From positions 66,645 to 130,644 of the forward strand of contig JBEPZO010000001.1 in assembly GCA_041640815.1 (NCBI GenBank): 64,000 bases of DNA, written 5' to 3'. Position numbers and translations under genes: made by a program. The notes beneath the pieces were generated by a model, which did no database searches, had not been told where the DNA came from, and worked only from the letters and a program-made list of their open reading frames with translations. Every line of letters starts with the position of its first letter. Position 1 is the stretch's first letter. Below, one piece after another: positions 7,928-16,883 of the stretch. The DNA is from JANWZL01 sp041640815 (GTDB taxonomy: Bacteria; Pseudomonadota; Gammaproteobacteria; Burkholderiales; Thiobacillaceae).

Positions 7928-9436
7928 TCAGGCCAGGAACAGCTTGTAAGCCGGGTTGCGCATCTCGTTCCAGTACCGATAGCCCAGGCCGTCGAGGAAC
8001 TGCTGGAACTGCGCCATCTCTTCAGGCGGGACCTGGATGCCGACCAGCACGCGACCATAATCGGCGCCGTGGTTGCGGTAGTGGAAGAGGCTGATGTTCC
8101 AGTCATGGCTCATGCTGTTCAAGAAGCGCATCAGCGCCCCGGGCCGCTCGGGAAACTCGAAGCGGTAGATCACCTCGTGGCGCGCCTGGGGGGCGCGGCC
8201 GCCGACCATGTGGCGGATGTGTAGCTTCGCCATCTCGTTGTCGGTGAGGTCCAACACCGGCAGGCCATGCTGGCTGAGGTTGCGCTTGATGCCTTCCACC
8301 TCGTCCTGGTCGTGCACCTGAATGCCGACGAAGACATGCGCCACCTCGGGGTCGGCGTAGCGGTAGTTGAATTCGGTGATCACCCGCCCGCCGATTAAGG
8401 CGCAAAACTGCTTGAAGCTACCTGGCCGCTCCGGGATCGTCACCGCGAGGATGGCCTCGCGTTTCTCGCCTACCTCGGCGCGCTCGGCCACGAAGCGCAA
8501 GCGGTCGAAGTTCATGTTGGCGCCGCTGGCAATCGCCACCAGGTGTTGATCGCGCACCCCCTCGCGCGCCACCCAGGCCTTCAGACCGGCCACGCCCAGG
8601 GCACCCGCCGGCTCGAGGATGGAGCGCGTGTCCTCGAACACGTCCTTGATGGCGGCGCAAATGGCGTCGTTGTCGACGCGGATGACTTCATCCACGTACA
8701 GCTGCGCGAGGCGGAAGGTCTCTTCGCCGACCTGTTTCACCGCCACGCCGTCGGCAAAGATGCCCACCTGGGGCAAAACGATGCGCGCCTTCTTGCAAAG
8801 CGAGCGCGCCATGGCGTCGGCGTCTTCCGGTTCCACGCCGATGACCTTGATCTGCGGTTTGAGGCGTTTCAGGTAAGCCGCGATGCCAGCAATGAGGCCG
8901 CCGCCGCCGACCGGCACGAATACGGCATGCAGGGGATGGCGGGCCTGGCGCAGCAGCTCCATGCCGATGGTGCCTTGGCCGGCGATGACATCGGGGTCGT
9001 CGTAAGGGTGCACGAAGGTCTTGCCCTCGGCGTCGGCGATGCTGCGTGCCTGGGCATAGGCCTCGTCGTAGGAGTCGCCGTGCAGGACGACGCGGGCGCC
9101 GCGTTTGGCGACGGCATCGATCTTGATCTGGGGTGTGGTGGCCGGCATGACGATGGTGGCCTCGCAACCCAACACCTGCGCGGCCAGGGCCACGCCTTGG
9201 GCGTGATTGCCAGCGGAGGCCGCCACCACCCCCCGTTTCAACAGTTGCGGTGCGAGGTTCGCCATCTTGTTGTAGGCCCCCCTCAGCTTGAAGGAGAATA
9301 CGGGCTGCAGATCCTCGCGTTTGAGCCACACGGTGTTGCCTAGGCGTTGCGACAGGTTATCCGCCGCTTCCAGCGGGGATTCGATGGCCACGTCGTAGAC
9401 GCGGGCGAGCAGGATCCTTTCCAAATAGTCCGTCAT
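7928..9436 (-). CDS. ilvA: Threonine ammonia-lyase, biosynthetic
   Basis: This PLP enzyme deaminates L-threonine to 2-oxobutanoate, the first step of isoleucine synthesis. The PLP lysine is K50 in SFKLRGAYN, and the phosphate-binding loop is VGGGGLIAG near residue 190. The catalytic domain runs to about residue 320. Two ACT-like regulatory domains follow (VTIPERPGSFKQFC, then EFPERPGALMRFLNS), the arrangement of the isoleucine-inhibited long form. At 502 residues it is of usual length (E. coli 514). It is transcribed away from rpiA, with 178 bases between the two starts. Confidence 0.96.
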   Translation of the reverse strand: MTDYLERILLARVYDVAIESPLEAADNLSQRLGNTVWLKREDLQPVFSFKLRGAYNKMANLAPQLLKRGVVAASAGNHAQGVALAAQVLGCEATIVMPATTPQIKIDAVAKRGARVVLHGDSYDEAYAQARSIADAEGKTFVHPYDDPDVIAGQGTIGMELLRQARHPLHAVFVPVGGGGLIAGIAAYLKRLKPQIKVIGVEPEDADAMARSLCKKARIVLPQVGIFADGVAVKQVGEETFRLAQLYVDEVIRVDNDAICAAIKDVFEDTRSILEPAGALGVAGLKAWVAREGVRDQHLVAIASGANMNFDRLRFVAERAEVGEKREAILAVTIPERPGSFKQFCALIGGRVITEFNYRYADPEVAHVFVGIQVHDQDEVEGIKRNLSQHGLPVLDLTDNEMAKLHIRHMVGGRAPQARHEVIYRFEFPERPGALMRFLNSMSHDWNISLFHYRNHGADYGRVLVGIQVPPEEMAQFQQFLDGLGYRYWNEMRNPAYKLFLA

Positions 9437-9614
9437 GCGTTAGGGTAGTGAAAAGCTTCATGCCCAGCATCGTCTGGGCAACGTCCGAGCCGAGACACCC
9501 GCTCTGGGGGGGCGGGGTAAGGCAGCGCTGCCGCAGTCAGACCTGCGTGCCAACATCGCCCGCACCGTGAATGCTATTGTCAGGCTTTTATCGACAACTG
9601 GATAGAGAAACACC

Positions 9615-10271
9615 ATGAATCAGGATGAGATGAAGCGGGCCGTTGCCCGCGCCGCCATCGAGTACGTCCCTAGCGGCGTCATCGGTGTCGGCACCGGTTC
9701 CACCGCCAACTATTTCATCGATGAGCTCGCCCATGTCAAGGGCCGCATCGACGCTGCCGTGGCCTCGTCGGTGGCGACGGCCGAGCGGCTCAAGCGCCAC
9801 GGCATCCATGTCGTCGATCTCAACGAGGTGGGTGAGCTCGAGGTGTACATCGATGGCGCCGACGAGATCACGCGCCACCTCGCCATGATCAAGGGCGGTG
9901 GCGGCGCCCTCACGCGCGAGAAGATCGTCGCCGCCTGCGCGAAAAAGTTCGTCTGCATCGTCGATCAGACCAAGCTGGTGGATGTGCTCGGCCGCTTCCC
10001 CCTGCCCGTCGAGGTGATCCCCATGGCGCGCGCTTATGTTGCCCGCCAGCTCGTCAAGCTCGGCGGCAAACCGGTGCTGCGGGCAGGGTTCACCACCGAT
10101 AACGGCAACGTCATCCTCGACGTGCACAACCTCAACATCCTCGACCCAGTGGCGTTGGAGGGCGAGATCAACCAGATCGTGGGGGTGGTCGCCAATGGGC
10201 TATTCGCCCGCCGCCGCGCCGACGTGTGTCTGCTCGGCACCCCCACAGGGGTGCAGACCTTGACCGCTTAG
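9615..10271 (+). CDS. rpiA: Ribose-5-phosphate isomerase A
   Basis: RpiA interconverts ribose-5-phosphate and ribulose-5-phosphate in the pentose phosphate and Calvin pathways. The 218 residues show the family signatures in order: IGVGTGSTANYFID near residue 22, YIDGADEI near residue 79 with the catalytic Asp pair, and KGGGGALTREK near residue 95 with the catalytic Glu and Lys. The C-terminal part (NGNVILDVHN) is also conserved. The start fits the short spacing to the GVGTGST loop. A PilZ gene follows 20 bases downstream in the same direction. Confidence 0.96.
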   Translation: MNQDEMKRAVARAAIEYVPSGVIGVGTGSTANYFIDELAHVKGRIDAAVASSVATAERLKRHGIHVVDLNEVGELEVYIDGADEITRHLAMIKGGGGALTREKIVAACAKKFVCIVDQTKLVDVLGRFPLPVEVIPMARAYVARQLVKLGGKPVLRAGFTTDNGNVILDVHNLNILDPVALEGEINQIVGVVANGLFARRRADVCLLGTPTGVQTLTA

Positions 10272-10291
10272 GCGGGAGGCGCGGTCGCCCT

Positions 10292-10654
10292 ATGCAGCAG
10301 GACCGGAGGCGTTTTCACCGCGTGCTGCACGATGCCCGTGCCAGGGTATTCAGTGCCGAGGGAGAATGGCCTTGCCAGCTACACGACCTATCCCTCAAAG
10401 GCTGTCTACTTGTCGCCAACACCGATTGGCAACTCAATCCGAGGCAGACCTATCAGGTTTCCATCCAGTTGGGGCGCGACGTCAAGATTGATATGGAGGC
10501 GCGTTTGGTTTACCAAAGCGGCCGTTACGCCGGCTTCGAGTGTAGGCGCATCGATCTCGACAGCGTAACCGAGCTGCGTCGCCTGCTAGAGCTCAACCTG
10601 GGCGACCCAGCCTTGTTGGAGCGGGACATCCAGGCTCTGCTGCGGGGCGTCTGA
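10292..10654 (+). CDS. PilZ domain protein
   Basis: The 120-residue protein is a single PilZ domain. It has RRRFHRV at residues 5-11 (the RxxxR c-di-GMP arginine motif) and LSLKGCLL near residue 35 (the D/NxSxxG motif in slightly altered form). It is probably a cytoplasmic c-di-GMP receptor that alters motility, adhesion or secretion through a partner. ATG at 10292 was chosen because it directly precedes the arginine motif; longer versions would run into rpiA. Confidence 0.85.
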   Translation: MQQDRRRFHRVLHDARARVFSAEGEWPCQLHDLSLKGCLLVANTDWQLNPRQTYQVSIQLGRDVKIDMEARLVYQSGRYAGFECRRIDLDSVTELRRLLELNLGDPALLERDIQALLRGV

Positions 10655-10704
10655 GCGGCCCGGGGACGCCAACGGCATGCGCTGCCTACACCCTCCCGCT
10701 CGCC

Positions 10705-13410
10705 CTAGTGCGCCGCCTCCCAGTTTGGCCCGACGCCCACGTCGGCCTTGAGCGGGACGGCGAGCTCAGCCACACCGCACATGAGCTCGGGTAGCCGCGC
10801 CCGCACGCGCTCGAGCTCATCCTCGGCCACCTCCAGCACCAGCTCGTCGTGCACCTGCATGATGAGACGGCTGCGCAAGCCTTCGGCATCCAACCAGCCT
10901 TGCACCGCAAGCATCGCCAGTTTGATCAGATCCGCCGCCGTGCCCTGCATGGGGGCGTTGATGGCGGCGCGCTCGGCGGCGCTGCGGCGGGCGGGATTGC
11001 CGCTGTTCATTTCAGGCAGATATAGCCGTCGGCCGAACAAGGTCTCGACGTAGCCGCGCTGCCGGGCCTGCTCGCGGGTGGTTTCCATGTAGCGCGCCAC
11101 CCCTGGGTAGCGGGCGAAGTAGCGGTCGATGTAGTGCTGCGCCGCGCTGCGCTCGATGCCGAGCTGGGCGGCGAGGCCATAAGCGGACATGCCGTAGATG
11201 AGGCCGAAGTTGACCGCCTTGGCCATGCGCCGCTGTTCCGGCGTGACCTGTTCTGGGTCGAGCCCGAGCACCTCAGCGGCAGTGGCGCGGTGGATGTCGG
11301 CATCGGCACGGAAGGCGGCGAGCAGGCGCTCATCGCCGGATAAGTGGGCCATGATGCGCAGCTCGATCTGCGAATAGTCGGCCGAGACGATGACGTAACC
11401 CGGAGCGGCGATGAAGGCCTCGCGAATTCTGCGGCCCTCCGGCGTACGCACGGGGATGTTTTGCAGATTGGGCTCCACCGACGACAGTCGGCCCGTGACC
11501 GCCACCGCCTGGGCATAGGTAGTGTGGACGCGACCGGTGGCCGGATTGACCATCTGCGGCAGCTTGTCGGTGTAGGTGGATTTGAGCTTGCTCAAAGCCC
11601 GGTAGTCGAGGATCAGACGGGGCAGGGGGAAGTCCAGCGCCAGCCGCTCCAATACCTCTTCATCGGTAGAGGGGGCCCCCTTGGGTGTCTTCTTCAACAC
11701 TGGCAGTCCCAACTGGTTGAAGAGAATATCCGCCAGTTGCCGCGGCGAGTTGAGGTTGAAGGCCTGACCTGCGGCCTGGTAGGCCTGTTGTTCGAGCTTT
11801 AGCATCTCGTGCGCCAGGGTGTCGGAGTGTTGGCGCAGCAGCTCGCAGTCGAGCAGCACACCCGTGCGCTCCATGCGCGCCAGCACGGGCAGAAGCGGCA
11901 TCTCAATGCGCGTGTAGACGAAGTCGAGGCCAGGCTCGGCCTTGACCTTGGGGTGCAGGGCACGGTGCAGACGCAGTGTCAGGTCGGCGTCCTCGGCGGC
12001 ATATGCAGTGGCGCGGTCGATGTCCACCTGGTCGAAGCCGATCTGCGCCGCCCCTTTGCCGCAGACCTCCTCGTATTTGAGGGTGTTTACGCCCAGGTGC
12101 CGCTCGGCGAGGTTGTCCAGGTCGTGGCGCTCGTGGGCCTCGAGCACGTAGCTTTCGAGCAGGGTGTCGTGCTTGATGCCCTTGAGCGCCACACCATGGT
12201 TCATCAGCACATGCCAGTCGTATTTCAGGTTCTGGCCGAGCTTGGGGGAAGCCGCATCTTCTAGCCAGGGTTTGAGCCGTTCGAGAACGGTCGCCAGGGG
12301 CAGTTGCTCGGGCGCGCCGGCATAACGATGGGCGAGCGGGATGTAGGCCGCCTCGCCCGTGTTGACGCTCAAGGACAGGCCAACGAGCCTGGCCCGCATG
12401 GGGTCGAGGGAGGTGGTCTCGGTATCGAGGCAGACGAGCTCCGCTGCCTTGATCCGCTCAAGCCAGCGCATGAGGCCGGCCATATCGAGGATGGTCTCGT
12501 ACTGACGGCGGCTGCCAACTGGACTAGCGCCGCCGGCGAGCGGCTGAGGCTGGTCGGCGTCGGCGGCTGGGCGCTCGCCGAGCCAGGAGCGGAAGCCAAA
12601 GCGGTTGAACAGCTCGTCCAGCCGTTGGCGGTCCGCCGGCTGCCAACGCAGGTCTTTGGGGGTAATCGGCAGTTCGAGATCGGTACGCACCGCCAACAGC
12701 GCCCGCGCCTTGGGTAGCCAGTCCAGGGCCTTGCGCAGGTTTTCCCCTGCCACGCCCTTGATCTCGCCCGCGTGCGCAATGAGCGCTTCTAAACTGCCGT
12801 ATTCGGTCAGCCACTTGCTGGCGGTCTTGGGGCCGACCTTGTCGACGCCAGGGACGTTGTCCACTGCATCGCCCACCAGGGTGAGCCAGTCCAGCACGCG
12901 CTCGGGCGGCACACCGAACTTTTCCTGCACCCCGGCCGGGTCGTAGGTCTTGTTCGCCATTGTGTCGACGACGGTGATGTACGGGCTCACCAGCTGGCAC
13001 AGGTCCTTGTCGCCACTGGAGATCAGCACGCGCAGACCTTGCGCCTCGGCCTGGCGGGCGAGGGTGCCGATGACGTCGTCGGCCTCGACACCGTCCATCA
13101 TCAACAGCGGCCAGCCCAGGGCACGGATGGTTTCGTGCAACGGCTCGATCTGGGCGGCGAGTTCCGGCGGCATCGCTGGACGATGCGCCTTGTATTGCGG
13201 ATACAATTCATCGCGAAAGGTCTTACCCTTGGCGTCGAATACACAGGCGGCATACTGCGCCGGCACTTCCCGCCGCAGCCGGCGTAGCATGTTGATGACA
13301 CCATAGAGCGCGCCGGTCGGCTCGCCCGCGCGGTTTCTCAGGTCGGGCAGGGCGTGGAAGGCGCGGTACAGGTAGCTTGAACCGTCCACCAACAGCAGCG
13401 TTTCAGTCAA
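10705..13410 (-). CDS. polA: DNA polymerase I
   Basis: All three PolA domains are present in 901 residues. The 5'-3' exonuclease (residues 1-290) begins with LLVDGSSYLYRAFHALP. The 3'-5' exonuclease near residues 310-500 keeps its metal-binding DTETTSLDP motif, so proofreading is probably active. The polymerase domain has motif A SADYSQIELR, the fingers-helix sequence RRMAKAVNFGLIYG, and motif C QVHDELVLEV. The protein acts in Okazaki fragment processing and repair. The gene diverges from the LOG-family gene, with only 12 bases between the two starts, so the promoters must overlap the coding regions or the genes. Confidence 0.97.
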   Translation of the reverse strand: MTETLLLVDGSSYLYRAFHALPDLRNRAGEPTGALYGVINMLRRLRREVPAQYAACVFDAKGKTFRDELYPQYKAHRPAMPPELAAQIEPLHETIRALGWPLLMMDGVEADDVIGTLARQAEAQGLRVLISSGDKDLCQLVSPYITVVDTMANKTYDPAGVQEKFGVPPERVLDWLTLVGDAVDNVPGVDKVGPKTASKWLTEYGSLEALIAHAGEIKGVAGENLRKALDWLPKARALLAVRTDLELPITPKDLRWQPADRQRLDELFNRFGFRSWLGERPAADADQPQPLAGGASPVGSRRQYETILDMAGLMRWLERIKAAELVCLDTETTSLDPMRARLVGLSLSVNTGEAAYIPLAHRYAGAPEQLPLATVLERLKPWLEDAASPKLGQNLKYDWHVLMNHGVALKGIKHDTLLESYVLEAHERHDLDNLAERHLGVNTLKYEEVCGKGAAQIGFDQVDIDRATAYAAEDADLTLRLHRALHPKVKAEPGLDFVYTRIEMPLLPVLARMERTGVLLDCELLRQHSDTLAHEMLKLEQQAYQAAGQAFNLNSPRQLADILFNQLGLPVLKKTPKGAPSTDEEVLERLALDFPLPRLILDYRALSKLKSTYTDKLPQMVNPATGRVHTTYAQAVAVTGRLSSVEPNLQNIPVRTPEGRRIREAFIAAPGYVIVSADYSQIELRIMAHLSGDERLLAAFRADADIHRATAAEVLGLDPEQVTPEQRRMAKAVNFGLIYGMSAYGLAAQLGIERSAAQHYIDRYFARYPGVARYMETTREQARQRGYVETLFGRRLYLPEMNSGNPARRSAAERAAINAPMQGTAADLIKLAMLAVQGWLDAEGLRSRLIMQVHDELVLEVAEDELERVRARLPELMCGVAELAVPLKADVGVGPNWEAAH

Positions 13411-13422
13411 AGGTCACCCTCT

Positions 13423-14148
13423 ATGCACAACAAGATTCCTCCTCTCATCGACCCCAGCCATAGTCACGAGGCGCAGATCTCGGCGCGGGAGTCGTGGCGG
13501 ATGTTCGAGATTATGGCCGAATTCGTCGAGGCCACCGAGCGCCTGGCGCCCATCCGGCCAGCCGTGTCCATCTTCGGCTCGGCGCGCATCCCAGCAGATC
13601 ACGCCTACTACGTGCTGACCGAGGTGATCGCGCGCAAGCTTTCCGACGCCGGTTTCGCCGTCGTCTCGGGCGGTGGGCCAGGGGTGATGGAGGCGGCCAA
13701 TAAGGGCGCATACTTCGGCAAATCCCCGAGCGTCGGCCTGAACATCCAGCTGCCGCACGAGCAGCGCGCCAACCCTTACCAAGACATCAGTCAGACCTTC
13801 CGCCACTTCTTCGCGCGCAAGGTGATGTTTGTGAAGTTCGCGGTCGCCTACGTGATCATGCCTGGCGGCTTTGGCACCCTGGATGAACTGATGGAGGTGT
13901 TGACCCTGGTGCAGACCGGCAAGACCCGTCGCATCCCCATCATCCTCGTGCACAGTCGCTTCTGGCAGGGACTCGTGGATTGGTTCCGCGCCACCCTCGT
14001 GCGCGAGGGCATGATCGACGCCGCGGACATGCAGCTCATCCAGGTGATCGATGATCCCGACCAGGTGGTGGAGGCCATCTTCCAGCATTACGAGCGGCGC
14101 GGTTTCGAGCCCTCGGTGCAAGAGCGGGAGATCCTGCTCAACCTCTGA
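13423..14148 (+). CDS. LOG-family (TIGR00730) nucleotide phosphoribohydrolase
   Basis: This 241-residue Rossmann-fold protein has the LOG-family motifs SGGGPGVMEAAN near residue 86 and MPGGFGTLDELMEVL near residue 145 (PGGxGTxxE, with the catalytic Glu). Related enzymes cleave nucleotide 5'-monophosphates to the base and ribose-5-phosphate, including cytokinin ribotides in some hosts. The N-terminal 60 residues before FGSARI are longer than in plant LOG proteins, as is common in the bacterial PpnN-related group. The substrate cannot be told from sequence. It diverges from polA. Confidence 0.85.
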   Translation: MHNKIPPLIDPSHSHEAQISARESWRMFEIMAEFVEATERLAPIRPAVSIFGSARIPADHAYYVLTEVIARKLSDAGFAVVSGGGPGVMEAANKGAYFGKSPSVGLNIQLPHEQRANPYQDISQTFRHFFARKVMFVKFAVAYVIMPGGFGTLDELMEVLTLVQTGKTRRIPIILVHSRFWQGLVDWFRATLVREGMIDAADMQLIQVIDDPDQVVEAIFQHYERRGFEPSVQEREILLNL

Positions 14149-14219
14149 GCGCTGCGCTGGCGTCGGCCCAGCTTGAGCGAGTTGCTACAATGCGCCAACC
14201 GATGTACGAAGGATTTCGC

Positions 14220-14549
14220 ATGCGCCCCCTATTCATGCTCTCAGCCGGGTTGCTGCTTTGCGGCCTTGCCCACGCCCAACAACCGTCGCAACGGCAACCC
14301 TTGCCCGAGATCCCGCCGCCGCCGGGCGTGGAGGAGGCTGTGCTGCTGCCGGAGGTCACCATTACCACGCGCGGTGAGGACAAGGTGGAGGAATACCGCA
14401 TCCGCGGCCGCCTCTATGCCATCAAGGTGACGCCGCCGCACGGACGCCCCTATTATCTGATCGATATCCGCGGCGACGGCCAGCTCGTCCGGCACGACGA
14501 CCTGTCGCCCCATTTCATGGTGCCCATGTGGCTGATCTTCGCGTTCTAG
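14220..14549 (+). CDS. DUF2782 exported protein
   Basis: The 109-residue protein has a signal peptide (MRPLFMLSAGLLLCGLAHA, cleavage after AHA). A proline-rich segment and one small domain follow, with EEYRIRGRLYAIKVTP and YYLIDIRGDGQL, matching the DUF2782 family typical of Betaproteobacteria near polA. It is presumably periplasmic. ATG 14220 was preferred to an earlier in-frame ATG at 14190 because a purine-rich GAAGGA lies just before it and the signal peptide starts there. Function is unknown. Confidence 0.85.
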   Translation: MRPLFMLSAGLLLCGLAHAQQPSQRQPLPEIPPPPGVEEAVLLPEVTITTRGEDKVEEYRIRGRLYAIKVTPPHGRPYYLIDIRGDGQLVRHDDLSPHFMVPMWLIFAF

Positions 14550-14643
14550 ACGCGCTACCGCAAGGTGTGGCCGGGCGCTGGCGGTGGCATGCCTTGGCCG
14601 AGCCGCAGGTGTGCGCCGCACGCCGCGTAACGTCGCGAGGGGT

Positions 14644-15384
14644 ATGACCGCGCTCACCGTGACCAGGCCGCCGGCCGCGGCGGCGATGGAATGGCTGAAG
14701 ACAGGCTATCGCCTGTTCATCCCTGCTGTCGTGCCTTGGATGGGCATGAGCGCAGCCTTTTTCTTGGCCGCCTTCGGTATCAGCCTGATCCCGCTCATCG
14801 GCCCCCTGGCCCTCGAGCTCGCCTCGCCGTTCCTGGTCGCGGCCTACATGGCCGCAGCCGAGGCCGCCGAGCGGGGAGAGCCGACTGGCCTGATCCACTT
14901 CGGTGCCGGCTTCTATCGGGGCCGCAATGCGCTGCTCGTCATCGGTATCGTCTATCTGGCCGCGCATCTGCTGGTGGGGCAGGTGATGGCCCTGATCGGG
15001 GGCGATGCGGTGCAGCGCTTGCTTGCCTTGTCCTTGCAACCGCAGGAGATGGACCCTGAGCAGATGCGCGCCCTGCTTGACCAGGCCATGCCGGCCTTGT
15101 TGACAGGCACCCTGCTATTCGTGCCGGTACTCATGGCGACCTGGTTTGCCCCAGCGCTCGCCTTGTTCGAGGACTTTCCTGCCGGCAAGGCCATGTTTTG
15201 GAGCTTTTGGAGCTGCTTGGTGAACTGGCGGCCCTTGCTCGTGTATGGCCTGCTGCTCGCCTTGCTTGGCTTGGTGGCGATCATCATCCCCTTTGGGCTG
15301 GGCTTGCTGCTGTTTTTGCCCTTGGCCATGACCTCCACTTATGCCGCCTATCGGGCCCAGTTCGTGCGCAGGGTCACCCCATGA
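14644..15384 (+). CDS. BPSS1780-family membrane protein
   Basis: The 246-residue integral membrane protein has about six hydrophobic segments. The first is in WLKTGYRLFIPAVVPWMG, the last in PFGLGLLLFLPLAMTSTYAAYR. The EWLKTGYRLF start and the central GAGFYRGRN loop fit the BPSS1780 family known from Burkholderia and relatives. Start 14644 (MTALTVTRPPAA) was chosen because the 20 residues before it lack conservation and overlap a poor context. Its stop overlaps the next ATG (ATGA), so it is translationally coupled to the cytochrome gene. Function unknown. Confidence 0.8.
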   Translation: MTALTVTRPPAAAAMEWLKTGYRLFIPAVVPWMGMSAAFFLAAFGISLIPLIGPLALELASPFLVAAYMAAAEAAERGEPTGLIHFGAGFYRGRNALLVIGIVYLAAHLLVGQVMALIGGDAVQRLLALSLQPQEMDPEQMRALLDQAMPALLTGTLLFVPVLMATWFAPALALFEDFPAGKAMFWSFWSCLVNWRPLLVYGLLLALLGLVAIIIPFGLGLLLFLPLAMTSTYAAYRAQFVRRVTP

Positions 15385-15884
15385 GCGCCGCGCCCCGGCT
15401 GCTGATGGCCTTGCTCTTGCTCCTTGCGAACCCTGCCTCGCCGGCTGTGGGGGCGAGAGGCGGGCGTTTTGCCGAAACCCTGTACGCCAGTTTCCAGCAC
15501 CCGCGTTGTCTGACCTGCCACCAGTTCAATAGCCGGCGCAGCCAGGGATTGGCCTACACCACCCATCGCAACCGCTACCTGTGCGATACCTGCCATCAGC
15601 CGGCGCTCACGGGACTGCAAGGCGGCGAGTGGCAGGCGCCGATCGCGCGGCTGGACTGGTCGGGGTTGGGGCCGCGCGAGACCTGTGAGCTGATCAAACG
15701 CAATGCCGGAGCCGGCGATGCGACGCATCGGTTGCGTGCGCATCTGCTGCACGATAGGCGCATCCATTGGGCCCTCGAATCCGGCATGACCCCAGCGGGA
15801 CACTATCCCACCGTCGACGGCGGCTTAGCCACCTGGCAGCAGCACGTGGCGAGCTGGATCGAAGCCGGCATGCGCTGCGAATAG
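15381..15884 (+). CDS. Exported diheme c-type cytochrome
   Basis: The 167-residue protein has a signal peptide (residues 1-22, a run of leucines) and two CxxCH heme-c sites at residues 43-47 (CLTCH) and 68-72 (CDTCH). The sites are only 20 residues apart. Beyond about residue 80 no further heme site or distal Met motif is obvious. It is probably a periplasmic electron carrier or heme sensor. It starts by ATGA overlap with the BPSS1780 gene and is followed 59 bases later by a SafE-type membrane protein, suggesting a three-gene unit. I do not recognise a named family. Confidence 0.7.
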   Translation: MSAAPRLLMALLLLLANPASPAVGARGGRFAETLYASFQHPRCLTCHQFNSRRSQGLAYTTHRNRYLCDTCHQPALTGLQGGEWQAPIARLDWSGLGPRETCELIKRNAGAGDATHRLRAHLLHDRRIHWALESGMTPAGHYPTVDGGLATWQQHVASWIEAGMRCE

Positions 15885-15943
15885 GTAGCCTGGAGGCGAG
15901 TCCAAACACCGCCATCGTCAGGTGGCTCGTCCCTCACCCCATT

Positions 15944-16606
15944 ATGCCTGAGCTCTCATTGCTTGCCGCTTTTCTGGTCGGACTGCTCGGTGGCGGCCAT
16001 TGCGCAGGCATGTGCGGCGGCATCGTCGCGGCTATGTCCTTGCAGGGTGGTGCGCGTCAGCCTTGGCCTTTCCATCTCGGCTACAACCTCGGCCGTATCC
16101 TAAGCTATACCTTGGCCGGAGCCCTGGCCGGGCTGATTGGCTCCGCCGCCTTCCTTGCCAAGCATCTGCTGCCCGTGCAGCAGGGGCTCTACGTCGTCGC
16201 GCAGGGGGTGCTGATCCTGCTGGGGCTCTATCTGGCTGGCTTGAGCCAGGCGGTGCTGGCGCTGGAGCGCGCCGGCGGCGCGTTATGGCTGCGGTTGCAG
16301 CCGGTGCTCGCGCGGCTACTGCCCATCCGTAGCCCGGCGCAAGCCGTGTTGGCGGGCGGGCTTTGGGGGTGGCTGCCGTGTGGTCTGACCTACAGCGTGC
16401 TGGTCTCGGCCCTAGCCAGCGGGGGTATGCTCCCAGGCGCTGGGCTCATGTTCGCCTTTGGTCTGGGCACCTTGCCCAACCTGTTGGCCATGGGCTGGGC
16501 GGCTGACCGGCTGCGGCGGTTGTTGTCCGACCGGCGCCTCAAGCGCCTGGTCGGCTTGACGGTAGCCCTGATCGGCGTGTGGGGGTTGCTACGGCTCATG
16601 CACTAG
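15944..16606 (+). CDS. SafE/TauE-type membrane protein with HCxxxC motif (UreH_2-like)
   Basis: The 220-residue protein has about six transmembrane helices. Its first helix ends in GGGHCAGMCGG (His19, Cys20, Cys24). A matching segment GGLWGWLPCGLTYS follows in the second half. This is the pattern of the small SafE-like/CcdA-like family found near cytochrome c oxidase maturation and copper-handling genes. It may move copper or reducing equivalents across the membrane for cytochrome assembly; that is inference from family and from the neighbouring diheme cytochrome. ATG 15944 places the first helix at the N-terminus. Confidence 0.75.
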   Translation: MPELSLLAAFLVGLLGGGHCAGMCGGIVAAMSLQGGARQPWPFHLGYNLGRILSYTLAGALAGLIGSAAFLAKHLLPVQQGLYVVAQGVLILLGLYLAGLSQAVLALERAGGALWLRLQPVLARLLPIRSPAQAVLAGGLWGWLPCGLTYSVLVSALASGGMLPGAGLMFAFGLGTLPNLLAMGWAADRLRRLLSDRRLKRLVGLTVALIGVWGLLRLMH

Positions 16607-16883
16607 GGCGCTGGATAGCTTGGGCAACGGCGCCGCGGAACGCGCTAGAGTCTTTCGCTCGATATGGCGTGCAGCATACCTTACTGCGGATTCAGACATG
16701 GCATCTGACAATGCGATGCCTGGTGCGCGAAGACCTAAACGCTGGCAGAATTAATGATCTTGCGCGTCGAAGCCAGCAAGCTGTCAACATCAATACTGGG
16801 CAGGCTTGGCTGTCGGCGCAGCAATGTCTTTTGTTTTGTTAAGGCTTCAATGGGTAGACGCCGCTACATTGTGAAGTTGGTGG

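Noticed and set aside
8543..9343. Long open frame (266 codons) opposite ilvA
   Set aside because: It lies wholly antisense to a clear ilvA, has Gly/Ala/His-rich composition typical of antisense GC-rich DNA, and shows no family motif.
16579..16842. Possible 87-residue gene in the gap before hslU
   Set aside because: It starts inside the preceding membrane-protein gene, has no RBS and no resemblance to HslV or any family.
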